From a virus, in the IMG/VR virus record IMGVR_UViG_3300027754_000289, positions 1 through 31,918 of that record: a DNA stretch of 31,918 bases; one strand, given 5' to 3'. The notes under the pieces were generated by a model. The model was not told the origin of the DNA, searched no databases, and saw only the letters and a program-made list of their open reading frames with translations. This document shows positions 1 to 5,649 of the stretch, piece after piece (position 1 is the first letter of the stretch; the number at the start of each line of letters is the position of its first letter). The position numbers and the translations under genes are program-made.

Positions 1-72
1 CCCAGCCATTCGCTCCTCAAGCATCTTGATTCTGTGGATGGCCGCTGGCAATACTAGGTGAGCCGTAAGCAT
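1..72 (-). CDS. Partial small ORF running off the left edge
   Basis: An ATG at 72 opens five bases after the stop of the replication gene and stays open for 24 codons to the window edge. The peptide begins MLTAHLVLPAAIHRIKMLEE and contains a short amphipathic helix. I do not recognise it. If the molecule is circular, the frame continues at the right end of the window (31918 down to 31784) and closes as a 68-residue protein. The close spacing to the upstream gene fits the compact operon, but the fragment is too short to name. Confidence 0.45.
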   Translation of the reverse strand, partial: MLTAHLVLPAAIHRIKMLEERMAG

Positions 73-77
73 GGAGT

Positions 78-818
78 TCAAGGGCAACCCGCTTTCACCC
101 AATCTTCTCGGCACTTGTAGCCCATCACCTTGTAGGTGGGCGGTGAGTAGCAACTATTCCGGTGGTTATCATTCATTGGCTGATTCCCTTTCTTGGTTGT
201 GGTTTGATTCCTTCGCTGACAATTTCTAGCGCAAGCTCTCCAATCCTTAACAGGGGTCTTGCCCCCAATCTTCCATCCGTTGCTTTCGTAGTAATCAAAA
301 GCCGACTCTGCATCAGTTGTCCCCCATCCGATTTCCTTTGCATATGCAGACCAATCAGAGCGAGTGGGGCGTAAGCCCTCTCTTACTATCTTACTCTTAT
401 TGTAACTCTTATTCTGTACGATGGATGGTTCATCTTTGGCTGATAGATGGGTCATAGATGGCTCATCTATGGTGCATCTATGGTTCATCCTTGAGGCATA
501 GCCCTCTGCCTTTTGGTTCATCTTCACCAGTCCTTTCTCGATGCCAGAGTGATAGATAGCTCCGTCTTTTCGGGTGAAAACACCAGCGGTTTCTAGTTCA
601 GCGAGGAGCTTGGTCGCATCCTCCCCTACCATTCTACCGATCTGTTCCGTGGTCGGGGTGATTCCGTTGATGACTAGCCGCCCCCCCTCGTTGGCTTTGT
701 AGGCTAGGCAGAGCAAGTGAATCCACAAACCCTTCGCACCAAGGCTCACCAAGGCTAGCTTCTCATTCGATAGCCAGCGGTTAGGCTCAAAGGCAAACCA
801 GAAATTATCTCTCTTCAT
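78..818 (-). CDS. Phage replication initiator / replisome-organizer-like protein
   Basis: This 246-residue protein has an N-terminal half resembling the winged-helix start of phage replication proteins (about residues 1-100, with a WLSNEKLALVSLGAKGLW stretch). Its C-terminal part around residues 165-205 carries the DYYESNGWKIGG...VKDWRACARN signature common at the ends of phage O/DnaD-like replisome organizers. Such proteins bind origin repeats and recruit host helicase. The ATG overlaps the previous stop as ATGA (815-818). The middle of the gene holds a DNA repeat array that is out of phase with codons, which supports an origin-in-initiator design like lambda O. No helicase or helicase loader is recognisable nearby. 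The family is inferred from motifs only. Confidence 0.6.
   Translation of the reverse strand: MKRDNFWFAFEPNRWLSNEKLALVSLGAKGLWIHLLCLAYKANEGGRLVINGITPTTEQIGRMVGEDATKLLAELETAGVFTRKDGAIYHSGIEKGLVKMNQKAEGYASRMNHRCTIDEPSMTHLSAKDEPSIVQNKSYNKSKIVREGLRPTRSDWSAYAKEIGWGTTDAESAFDYYESNGWKIGGKTPVKDWRACARNCQRRNQTTTKKGNQPMNDNHRNSCYSPPTYKVMGYKCREDWVKAGCP
379..415. other. AT-rich repeat next to the iterons, candidate DNA unwinding element
   Basis: Directly downstream of the 11-bp repeats in the minus-strand sense lies a purine/pyrimidine-biased AT-rich stretch. It contains two copies of ACTCTTATT (393-401 and 405-413) at a 12-base period, with a weaker third unit near 381-389. An AT-rich repeated segment beside iterons is the usual arrangement for the melting region of lambda-type and bacterial origins. 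Function is inferred from position and composition only. Confidence 0.45.
424..489. repeat. Tandem 11-bp repeats, candidate replication iterons
   Basis: Six contiguous 11-bp units lie end to end. On the + strand they are GATGGTTCATC (424), TTTGGCTGATA (435, degenerate), GATGGGTCATA (446), GATGGCTCATC (457), TATGGTGCATC (468) and TATGGTTCATC (479). The consensus is (G/T)ATGGNTCATC. Because 11 is not a multiple of three, successive units are translated in different frames, so the conservation is at DNA rather than protein level. The period is close to one helical turn, as expected for repeated binding of one protein on one face. They lie inside the likely initiator gene, as lambda iterons lie inside gene O. 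Confidence 0.65.
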
Positions 819-1021
819 TTGCGCTTCTCCTTGTCCCGCTCCCGGTAGGTTTTGGCTCTAGCCAATAGTTCCTTTGTGACCTTGTGCGAGTAGTCGAGGT
901 GGGTGCGAACATCCTTGAACGCCTCTCTTTGTGCAGGGGTGAGGGATTGGAATAGTTCCTTTACTCGGCTTGATAGGTTTTTGTGGAGGTCTCCGACTAG
1001 TGCCAATCGCTTAACGCTCAT
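815..1021 (-). CDS. Small charged helical protein, unknown
   Basis: This 68-residue protein begins MSVKRLALVGDLHKNLSSRV. It is rich in Lys, Arg and Glu, is predicted mostly helical, and has a very basic C-terminus (RERDKEKRK). Its ATG lies 11 bases inside the preceding membrane ORF, and its stop forms an ATGA overlap with the replication gene, so the two are probably translationally coupled. A role as an accessory replication or nucleic-acid-binding protein is possible from context, but nothing identifies it. Confidence 0.6.
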   Translation of the reverse strand: MSVKRLALVGDLHKNLSSRVKELFQSLTPAQREAFKDVRTHLDYSHKVTKELLARAKTYRERDKEKRK

Positions 1022-1157
1022 CGTTCCACCACTTTCTTAGTACATCCCAAAACAGGCCGAGCAAAAATAGCACCCCAAGAAAAACGCCGAATGAAAGCCC
1101 TATCAATATTCCAAGCTCGACTAGTAGCTTGGCGGTGGATAAAAGGAAACTTATCAT
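1011..1157 (-). CDS. Small hydrophobic membrane protein
   Basis: A 48-residue ORF starts with MISFLLSTAKLLVEL and has a long hydrophobic stretch (about residues 2-40, rich in Leu, Gly, Phe and Ile, room for one or two membrane spans). It ends in a charged tail WDVLRKWWNDER. The chosen ATG overlaps the stop of the preceding gene as ATGA; an in-frame upstream ATG at 1184 would add nine residues. Shape and size would allow a holin-like or antiholin-like role, but it sits far from the lysis cassette, so only membrane location is supported. Confidence 0.6.
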   Translation of the reverse strand: MISFLLSTAKLLVELGILIGLSFGVFLGVLFLLGLFWDVLRKWWNDER

Positions 1158-1366
1158 TTGGGTGGGAGCGGCCACGCCGCCCATTGACTAACCCTCGTAG
1201 CCACTTGCCAATCGCCAACATAGAAGTGCGGTTCAATATACCGCCCTCCCAATATTTCGCCGTCTCGATCAAGTAAGATTTTCGCATAGTTGTCCGGTCT
1301 TTCTTTTGTTGATTGCCATTGAAGCATCGTCCACTTCACTTTCGGAATCTGAACATCAATCGACAT
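1154..1366 (-). CDS. Hypothetical protein (70 aa)
   Basis: The 70-residue product has a Trp- and Tyr-rich composition (MSIDVQIPKVKWTML...PHFYVGDWQVATRVSQWAAWP). It includes an ILLDRDGEILGGRYIE segment that looks like a beta hairpin. Its ATG overlaps the end of the upstream gene by about 11 bases, and its stop overlaps the following ATG as ATGA, which is good evidence that it is translated. I do not recognise a family. A competing frame across 1018-1287 breaks the coupling pattern and was rejected. Confidence 0.6.
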   Translation of the reverse strand: MSIDVQIPKVKWTMLQWQSTKERPDNYAKILLDRDGEILGGRYIEPHFYVGDWQVATRVSQWAAWPLPPK

Positions 1367-1583
1367 TGGGTGCGAGCCTCCTTATGGCCAGCACGATATC
1401 GTTGAGTATGTCCTTTATCACTTGGTCTTCCGTGCCGTCTGCTATCTGTTGAACTAGCTCGGCACATCGACTCCGTTCATTGGCCTCTGCCAACCTCAAG
1501 CCCTCCCGCAGAATTGCGGAAAGGTCGGGGAGGAGAGTTGCCCCTATTGATAATGTTTTTGGAACCTCAGAATGGAATTGCAT
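1356..1583 (-). CDS. Hypothetical protein (75 aa)
   Basis: This 75-residue protein begins MQFHSEVPKTLSIGATLLPD. Its second half is acidic and helical (LREGLRLAEANERSRCAELV, then a DQVIKDILNDIV segment). Its start lies 17 bases inside the end of the putative annealing-protein gene and its stop overlaps the next gene. It is probably a small accessory protein of the DNA-metabolism operon; no family is recognised. Confidence 0.55.
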   Translation of the reverse strand: MQFHSEVPKTLSIGATLLPDLSAILREGLRLAEANERSRCAELVQQIADGTEDQVIKDILNDIVLAIRRLAPNVD

Positions 1584-2370
1584 CTTTTTTATCCTCTTCT
1601 GCCAATATCTCGCTAATGATTTGGTTTCGGATTAGGTCGTTCGTGTATGGCTTTCCGTCTGCGGCGGGTTTCAATTCTTGCTTCAACAACCAATCGAGAT
1701 AGTCCAATCCTTTACCGCTGGGGAACTTAGCTATCTCTCGGAGACTCGAACCCTTGTGCTTGCCGAACTTCAATACCATGTCCCGCTTTTCTGTAGCGGG
1801 TGATTGCTCGCTCACCAACTGAGCCGTGATCTCGGCCACTTCTGCTTTCGTTATCTTGGCGGGAGGTGCTTCGTTCTTGTGGGTGTTCAGCGGTTCGTTA
1901 TCGAACCCGCCGTGAGGAACTTCCTCTGCCGGAGTCGTGCTTAGGTTGCGGTCAATCAGAACTACAATATGAGCAAAGGCAGAGCGGCAGGCCCGACTGA
2001 TTGCCCTCGTCTGCACCATAGCTCTCCGTGCATAGACCGGACGCTTGCTCCACATATCCTCGTCATCCCCCAAGAACCCTTCGGCTTGAGAAATCACTTG
2101 GCCTGTGTCCATTCGCTTCACCTCACCGATACACCGATAGCCGTCCTCAACACGCTCAACATCTCGGGCAGAGGCCACGCATCCGTGAGCGATGGCGATT
2201 GATTGCCAGCCCTCAACTCGGACATATCGCTTTACCCCGATCTGTTGTGCAGTTGCGTTTACGATCTCCCTGCATACGCTAGCCACATCCGTAGCCTGTC
2301 GCATATAGTTAAGCACTCCGTTGGAGTGGCCTAACCCTTGGTCATTCTTTACAATCATCTGTTCATTCAT
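1567..2370 (-). CDS. Putative phage recombination (annealing-type) protein with C-terminal DUF3820-like domain
   Basis: The protein has 267 residues. Residues about 40-145 resemble a phage family of ERF/Rad52-like single-strand annealing candidates: a GVKRYVRVEGWQSIA stretch, then YARRAMVQTRAISRACR. The latter matches the helix ending such domains, where QTRA...ALR-type motifs are common. Residues about 200-235 (VLKFGKHKGSSLREIAK then LDYLDWLLKQ) match the short FGKxKG...YLxWLL module known as DUF3820, also found at the end of exonuclease-X-like proteins. A nuclease gene lies two genes upstream, so a recombination pair is plausible. An AAGGAAC ribosome-binding sequence lies upstream of the ATG. 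Annealing activity is inferred and not certain. Confidence 0.5.
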   Translation of the reverse strand: MNEQMIVKNDQGLGHSNGVLNYMRQATDVASVCREIVNATAQQIGVKRYVRVEGWQSIAIAHGCVASARDVERVEDGYRCIGEVKRMDTGQVISQAEGFLGDDEDMWSKRPVYARRAMVQTRAISRACRSAFAHIVVLIDRNLSTTPAEEVPHGGFDNEPLNTHKNEAPPAKITKAEVAEITAQLVSEQSPATEKRDMVLKFGKHKGSSLREIAKFPSGKGLDYLDWLLKQELKPAADGKPYTNDLIRNQIISEILAEEDKKDAIPF

Positions 2371-2391
2371 TGGTTGGTTGTTCCTTTGGGT

Positions 2392-2568
2392 TCAATAGTT
2401 GGGGTGGCTGTTATAGTGTCCGTATTCCTCACGCTCTCGCCGAACTGAGTCGGGGAAGCGCATGAAAGAAAAGTCTTTCTTCTGGTCATGCTCCGTATCG
2501 GGAATGGACTCTGCTTTGATTTCCGTCTTTGGTTCTGTCGTTGCTTTTGTATTCTTTGGTTTTTTCAT
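2392..2568 (-). CDS. Small hydrophilic protein (58 aa)
   Basis: A 58-residue ORF begins MKKPKNTKATTEPKTEIKAE and ends with an aromatic, His-rich stretch (EEYGHYNSHPNY). The N-terminal half is Lys/Thr/Glu-rich and probably disordered. Its ATG overlaps the nuclease stop as ATGA and has AAAGGAAC upstream. It fills what would otherwise be a 195-base gap before the annealing-type gene. No family is recognised. Confidence 0.6.
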   Translation of the reverse strand: MKKPKNTKATTEPKTEIKAESIPDTEHDQKKDFSFMRFPDSVRREREEYGHYNSHPNY

Positions 2569-2903
2569 TTGGTTGTTCCTTTGTTTATGGTTTCTACTAT
2601 CGGGTTAAGCCATTTGTGGGAGATGTCGTGGGAGGGTATGCGAAAAACTAGGATGCCTTTGGAGGCGGCGAGGTTGTATTTTTCCATGTCCCGCAAGAAT
2701 CCTCCGGGTCGTAGGTGACGGCCTCGGATAAACACCCCGCCCTCCAACTCAACGGCCACCTTCAATCCATTCGACTCCACATAGAAGTCGAATCGGAACT
2801 TCCGCTTTGCATCAAACTTAAACTCTGGCGTGAGCTTCGGGCCACGGAGAACCATCCAAAGCAACTCGAACTTGCCCGAGGGTTTCAATTTCTCCCTGCC
2901 CAC
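2565..2903 (-). CDS. PD-(D/E)XK endonuclease, DUF559/resolvase-like
   Basis: This 112-residue protein contains a compact nuclease core: FRFDFYV (catalytic Asp), VAVELEGG (ExE in place of ExK), GRHLRPGGFLRDMEKYNLAA and a final strand ILVFRI. This order matches small phage endonucleases related to DUF559/Vsr-like folds, often annotated as Holliday-junction resolvase-like or VRR-type. The likely role is cutting branched or mismatched DNA during replication, recombination or packaging. The start is GTG (2903), 19 bases inside the preceding ORF, and the stop forms ATGA with the next gene. The fold assignment is fairly secure; the substrate is not. Confidence 0.7.
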   Translation of the reverse strand: MGREKLKPSGKFELLWMVLRGPKLTPEFKFDAKRKFRFDFYVESNGLKVAVELEGGVFIRGRHLRPGGFLRDMEKYNLAASKGILVFRIPSHDISHKWLNPIVETINKGTTK

Positions 2904-3097
2904 TCGCCCTTAAAAAATGGAGTTGGATATTTTAGTTGGGTCTGCTGTTCCTGTAATCTGTTGAGCCTATCGAGCGCAAGCAGAAGACAATTCTCTTGCC
3001 GTTGTTTTTCGGCGGCACTTTCAGCAAGATACTTGCCGATAACTCTGATGCCATTTATTGAAAGCAACACAAAGAAAACAAGGAGGAAAATTGTCAC
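2885..3097 (-). CDS. Small membrane-anchored protein with coiled segment
   Basis: The 70-residue product begins with a GTG start that overlaps the ligase-like stop as GTGA. An N-terminal hydrophobic segment (TIFLLVFFVLLSINGI) is followed by a charged helical region with Glu, Gln and Leu (AEKQRQENCLLLALDRLNRL). The layout is that of a small inner-membrane protein with a cytoplasmic or periplasmic helix. It resembles i-spanin topology but is far from the lysis genes, so no role is assigned. Confidence 0.55.
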   Translation of the reverse strand: MTIFLLVFFVLLSINGIRVIGKYLAESAAEKQRQENCLLLALDRLNRLQEQQTQLKYPTPFFKGEWAGRN

Positions 3098-3666
3098 CAG
3101 CGAATCCTCGTCTTATGCCACTCTGGGGAACAATAGGAAGGGTTTGAAATCCAAGGATATTTCTGATCGTCCTTGCTCACGAACCCTTCCCACAATACTT
3201 CCCCCGCCTTTTGATTCTGATAGTCCATCTCAGCCCAACACGCTTTGAGTTTGTCGTGATCGAAGCGAGGCATCCGTAAGAGGGCGTTGGCCTTGACCTC
3301 ATAAGATGCGGGTTCGATCTCTTCGATCAGCTTGAGCCGTTCTGCAATCGGCTTCGGATTGGCTGGGTCGAAAGCGTCAATCAAGATGATTGTTCCCTTT
3401 GCCGCCTTTGTCCTCATCCCCATTATCTCGCCATCAATATATCGTGCGTTGATCTCGACTCCCTTGAGTCGTTCCAAAACTAGCTCTGCGTTCTTGGCCT
3501 TCACGCCGTGGCGATTCATAACCAATCCGGTAGATTGGTCGAATAAGAATCTCCATCCGTTCGCTTTGGGCTGGTGGATGTGATTGCGATACTCTTTTCC
3601 GTACACGCTCACCGCACAAGGAACTGGCCTAGCGGGTTTCGGGGATATCATTTGCGTATTATTCAT
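3094..3666 (-). CDS. ATP-dependent DNA ligase-like nucleotidyltransferase, adenylation domain only
   Basis: From the ATG at 3666 the protein has 190 residues. It shows nucleotidyltransferase motifs in order: motif I as KANGWRFLFD (candidate AMP-accepting Lys in KxNGxR), motif III as YIDGEIMG, motif IV as EGFVSKD, and motif V as the terminal WHKTRIRW. The usual OB-fold domain that follows motif V is missing because the gene ends there. It could seal nicks, act as an RNA or DNA end-modifying enzyme, or need a partner. Motif I has Asn where ligases normally have Asp (KxDGxR). A longer in-frame start at 3810 was rejected because it would overlay two small coupled genes. Confidence 0.65.
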   Translation of the reverse strand: MNNTQMISPKPARPVPCAVSVYGKEYRNHIHQPKANGWRFLFDQSTGLVMNRHGVKAKNAELVLERLKGVEINARYIDGEIMGMRTKAAKGTIILIDAFDPANPKPIAERLKLIEEIEPASYEVKANALLRMPRFDHDKLKACWAEMDYQNQKAGEVLWEGFVSKDDQKYPWISNPSYCSPEWHKTRIRW

Positions 3667-3695
3667 AGGATTTCTGGGGAGTAAAGATAAATCTT

Positions 3696-3785
3696 TTACC
3701 TTGTGAATATTATTTCCACAATGGCCAGTACCGAGCCAGCCCCGATCACGAGGCCAGCGATATAGTATAGGAGTGGTTTGTTCAT
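3696..3785 (-). CDS. 29-residue single-span membrane peptide
   Basis: This short ORF encodes MNKPLLYYIAGLVIGAGSVL followed by AIVEIIFTR, a near-perfect single membrane helix with positive ends. The ATG overlaps the stop of the preceding 47-residue ORF as ATGA. An AAAGAAAG motif lies exactly 10 bases upstream of the ATG. The coupling, motif and membrane-like composition together make it a believable gene despite its size. Function is unknown. Confidence 0.55.
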   Translation of the reverse strand: MNKPLLYYIAGLVIGAGSVLAIVEIIFTR

Positions 3786-3925
3786 TTGGTTTTGCCTTTC
3801 TTTGATTCAAGATAAGAGGTCAGAAACTTGCGATCTTTTGTTGATATTTGTTTTCTTTGCTTTAGGTCTGCCACTAGATCGCTAGCGAGCGATTCCATTT
3901 TTGCCGTGATTGATTCTAGTTTCAT
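3782..3925 (-). CDS. Small basic helical protein (47 aa)
   Basis: The ORF starts at an ATG with AAAGAAAG ten bases upstream and encodes MKLESITAKMESLASDLVAD followed by a Lys-rich half ending ESKKGKTK. It is charged and predicted helical. It ends with an ATGA overlap onto the 29-residue membrane peptide. No family is recognised. Confidence 0.5.
   Translation of the reverse strand: MKLESITAKMESLASDLVADLKQRKQISTKDRKFLTSYLESKKGKTK
3796..3803 (-). promoter_or_regulatory. AAAGAAAG leader motif before the 29-aa membrane peptide
   Basis: The octamer AAAGAAAG reads on the minus strand with exactly 10 bases between it and the ATG at 3785. The same octamer at the same spacing precedes three other genes. 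It replaces a normal AGGAGG site and could pair with the CUUUCU end of some 16S rRNAs; that pairing is inference. Confidence 0.5.
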
Positions 3926-3935
3926 TTGGTTGGTT

Positions 3936-3943
3936 CTTTCTTT
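3936..3943 (-). promoter_or_regulatory. AAAGAAAG leader motif before the 47-aa protein
   Basis: The octamer AAAGAAAG lies exactly 10 bases upstream of the ATG at 3925 and is the best translation signal in this short gap. The ATG is embedded in an AACCAAATG context also seen at 3785. Confidence 0.5.
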
Positions 3944-3952
3944 GGTTGATGG

Positions 3953-4180
3953 TTAGCGTCCATTAAGAAACTTGCAGAACTTGGAGTATTCGAGGGTCGG
4001 CATATACACCTCCCCAAGATCGCCCATCTCGGTTGGGCGGGTCACTCGCACTTCGCCGAAGGTGGTTTCGATGTAGCAACTCTCAGCCGCACTATCCTCG
4101 AAAACTTTTGAGGCGATAGCACGAATTTGGTTGAGGGTGGAGGGAAGGGTTTCCGTCTTTTCCGCTGTGGTTGTTTCCAT
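3953..4180 (-). CDS. Hypothetical protein (75 aa), first gene after the putative early promoter
   Basis: The 75-residue acidic protein begins METTTAEKTETLPSTLNQIR. It has a helical N-terminal half and a beta-rich second half (ESCYIETTFGEVRVTRP). No Shine-Dalgarno sequence is evident. The gene follows one of the few sizeable gaps, which holds a promoter-like pair, so it may be the first gene of the DNA-metabolism transcript, a common position for small host-takeover proteins. That role is only a guess from position. Confidence 0.55.
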   Translation of the reverse strand: METTTAEKTETLPSTLNQIRAIASKVFEDSAAESCYIETTFGEVRVTRPTEMGDLGEVYMPTLEYSKFCKFLNGR

Positions 4181-4188
4181 ATTGCGAA

Positions 4189-4228
4189 TCTATACCACCC
4201 CACCCGATCTGTAAAGGATTATTTAATC
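4189..4228 (-). promoter_or_regulatory. Possible promoter and operator upstream of the DNA-metabolism genes
   Basis: On the minus strand TTTACA (4215-4210) is followed after 15 bases by TATAGA (4194-4189). These are good matches to the -35 and -10 elements, with a spacer slightly shorter than the optimum. Just upstream is an inverted repeat, GATTAAATAATC (4228-4217), with 5-bp arms. The gap follows a gene for a winged-helix DNA-binding protein, which could act here. This is a sequence-pattern call only. Confidence 0.35.
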
Positions 4229-4561
4229 TTATCTTGACGATTGTTTGTAACTCTTTGATGCTGGGGGCTTTATAGGAGGGGAAATAAGGCGAAAGTATGG
4301 GGTTTTGCGGAGATATTTTTGCCTTGGCCCACATCGTAGTGACTCGTTGTGCTTCTTTCGTTGAGCGCAAATAGTTCCCTTGAACTTTTTCATTTCCGCT
4401 TTGCCAGCCCGAACCATCTGCGAAATAATTCTCGAAGTTGTGGTGGGTGTGCGGTTAAAAAGTTTTGCTATTTGTTTTGTTGTGAGCCAACCCGGAGGGA
4501 TTTCTTCTTCATCCCTTTTCAAAATATGATCGGCAAGTGCCTTGACCCACTCGCTACTCAT
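4229..4561 (-). CDS. Winged-helix/HTH DNA-binding protein
   Basis: From the ATG at 4561, which overlaps the phosphoesterase stop as TGATG, the protein has 110 residues. Residues about 22-55 (PPGWLTTKQIAKLFNRTPTT then TSRIISQMVRAGKAEMKKF) form a clear helix-turn-helix followed by a wing-like segment. The basic C-terminal tail is rich in Lys, Arg and Pro. The gene sits directly before the gap with the promoter-like pair, so it could be the regulator of the DNA-metabolism genes or of its own operon. An upstream in-frame extension exists but overlays the phosphoesterase gene and was not used. Confidence 0.65.
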   Translation of the reverse strand: MSSEWVKALADHILKRDEEEIPPGWLTTKQIAKLFNRTPTTTSRIISQMVRAGKAEMKKFKGTICAQRKKHNESLRCGPRQKYLRKTPYFRLISPPIKPPASKSYKQSSR

Positions 4562-5304
4562 CAGAATGTCTTCATGTTGGTAGGCACGATGAACTTTCCG
4601 TTGCGCTCCTTGGCTTGAAACACATCGTGGCCATGTTCGTGAATCAATCCGAAAGCCCAACCATGTTGCCAGCGCAGTCTCCGCATCTGGCCTCTCGTAT
4701 ATGATGGGGTCTTGTTGGAACAGCATCCGATATTGTAAGCCTCTCGGCTATCGAGGCTCACGCTTTTGAAATAGTCGATGGCGTGGGTGTGACCGAACAG
4801 AACCGCCCCTGCTCCGTAAGCATCGGCGTGTTGTTTCGCTCCATGCATCGAAGCTCCGTAGCCGTGAACGAATGTAAGCGAGCCGTTCTTGTAAACTCCC
4901 GCTGTTGAATCGTAGGGATACATCTTCCCTCTCGTCTCCTTCATTATGGTTTCGATATTGTTGCACCCATCCAGAGCGTAGTCCCTCGCCACTCCGCTCC
5001 TTACATTCGTGGACATATCAAAGATGCGTTCATCGTGATTGCCTCTTAGGAATATCCTCTCCTGTCCAAACTTAAAGAACGCCCTCATAAATTCCTCGCC
5101 CTCATCCCAATCCCTTTGAAGCGAAGAGGCTTGGTCGGTATCGTCTGCCCCTCGGCGTATCGCTCGAAAATCCCAGTTGTCTCCTATGTTTACCACGAGG
5201 TCGGGCTTATAGTCTGCACAAAAAGCAAGCAGAGCCTTGATCGTAGTCGGGTCTTGCTCATCGCCGTGCACATCGCCGGCGGCCACGAACTTTATTGGCT
5301 TCAC
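4561..5304 (-). CDS. Calcineurin-like metallophosphoesterase
   Basis: The 247-residue protein shows the full metallophosphoesterase motif series: GDVHGDE near the start (DxH), NIGDNWD (GDxxD), LRGNHDER (GNHD), FVHGYG and FGHTHAID (GHxH). These residues bind two metal ions and hydrolyse phosphoesters. Phage members can act on DNA ends, cyclic nucleotides or other signals; the substrate here is not evident. The start is GTG at 5304, overlapping the previous stop as GTGA, and the gene is coupled to the downstream HTH gene. Length is typical of single-domain members. Confidence 0.85.
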   Translation of the reverse strand: MKPIKFVAAGDVHGDEQDPTTIKALLAFCADYKPDLVVNIGDNWDFRAIRRGADDTDQASSLQRDWDEGEEFMRAFFKFGQERIFLRGNHDERIFDMSTNVRSGVARDYALDGCNNIETIMKETRGKMYPYDSTAGVYKNGSLTFVHGYGASMHGAKQHADAYGAGAVLFGHTHAIDYFKSVSLDSREAYNIGCCSNKTPSYTRGQMRRLRWQHGWAFGLIHEHGHDVFQAKERNGKFIVPTNMKTF

Positions 5305-5645
5305 TTAATCCCACCCATCATATCAAAGATTTGTTTGCACGAACTTCTTGCTGTCGTGGCACATAAATCTTGATCCTCCATTCCAAGCCTTGCCAGCTCT
5401 AAAATTATTTTGATCTGCCCTCGGAGCGTCATAAGATAGGTCACTTGGTCGATTGATTCTTCTATTGCGTTCTCTGTTACTCGAATGGTGGGCATCGTCC
5501 AAAGGGGGCCAGCCTCGCCGTGTTGAGCTTGGCCTTTGCGATACTTAATTTCTATTGCCTCGATCGTTGCAAGTTGAATCTGGCTAAGGTGGTAGGCGTG
5601 TTTCTCCGTGAATTCATTACTCGCCACAACCTTCACGCCTGTCAT
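5301..5645 (-). CDS. Small helical protein, possibly MazG-like
   Basis: The 114-residue protein is almost entirely helical. It contains a KYRKGQAQHGEAGPLW segment followed by NAIEESIDQVTYLMTLRGQI. A K(Y)xxGxxxHG stretch followed by an EEExxD-type helix recalls phage MazG-like nucleotide pyrophosphohydrolases, but the metal-binding EExxE/ExxD signature is incomplete (EESID), so enzyme activity is doubtful. It starts four bases after the endolysin stop and couples by GTGA to the phosphoesterase gene. Confidence 0.45.
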   Translation of the reverse strand: MTGVKVVASNEFTEKHAYHLSQIQLATIEAIEIKYRKGQAQHGEAGPLWTMPTIRVTENAIEESIDQVTYLMTLRGQIKIILELARLGMEDQDLCATTARSSCKQIFDMMGGIK

Positions 5646-5649
5646 CTTT

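Noticed and set aside
1018-1287. 89-residue ORF on the minus strand
   Set aside because: It overlaps two better supported genes (1154-1366 and 1011-1157) that are linked by an ATGA overlap; its composition, full of Arg and Trp, is typical of an off-frame shadow.
2715-3248. Plus-strand ORF of 177 residues
   Set aside because: It lies antisense to the nuclease, small membrane and ligase-like genes, all of which have motifs or coupling; its protein is Ser/Arg/Cys-rich without domain features. No plus-strand gene in the window is supported.
3667-3810. N-terminal extension of the ligase-like protein to 3810
   Set aside because: The extension shows no family features and lies over two small coupled ORFs with their own AAAGAAAG signal.
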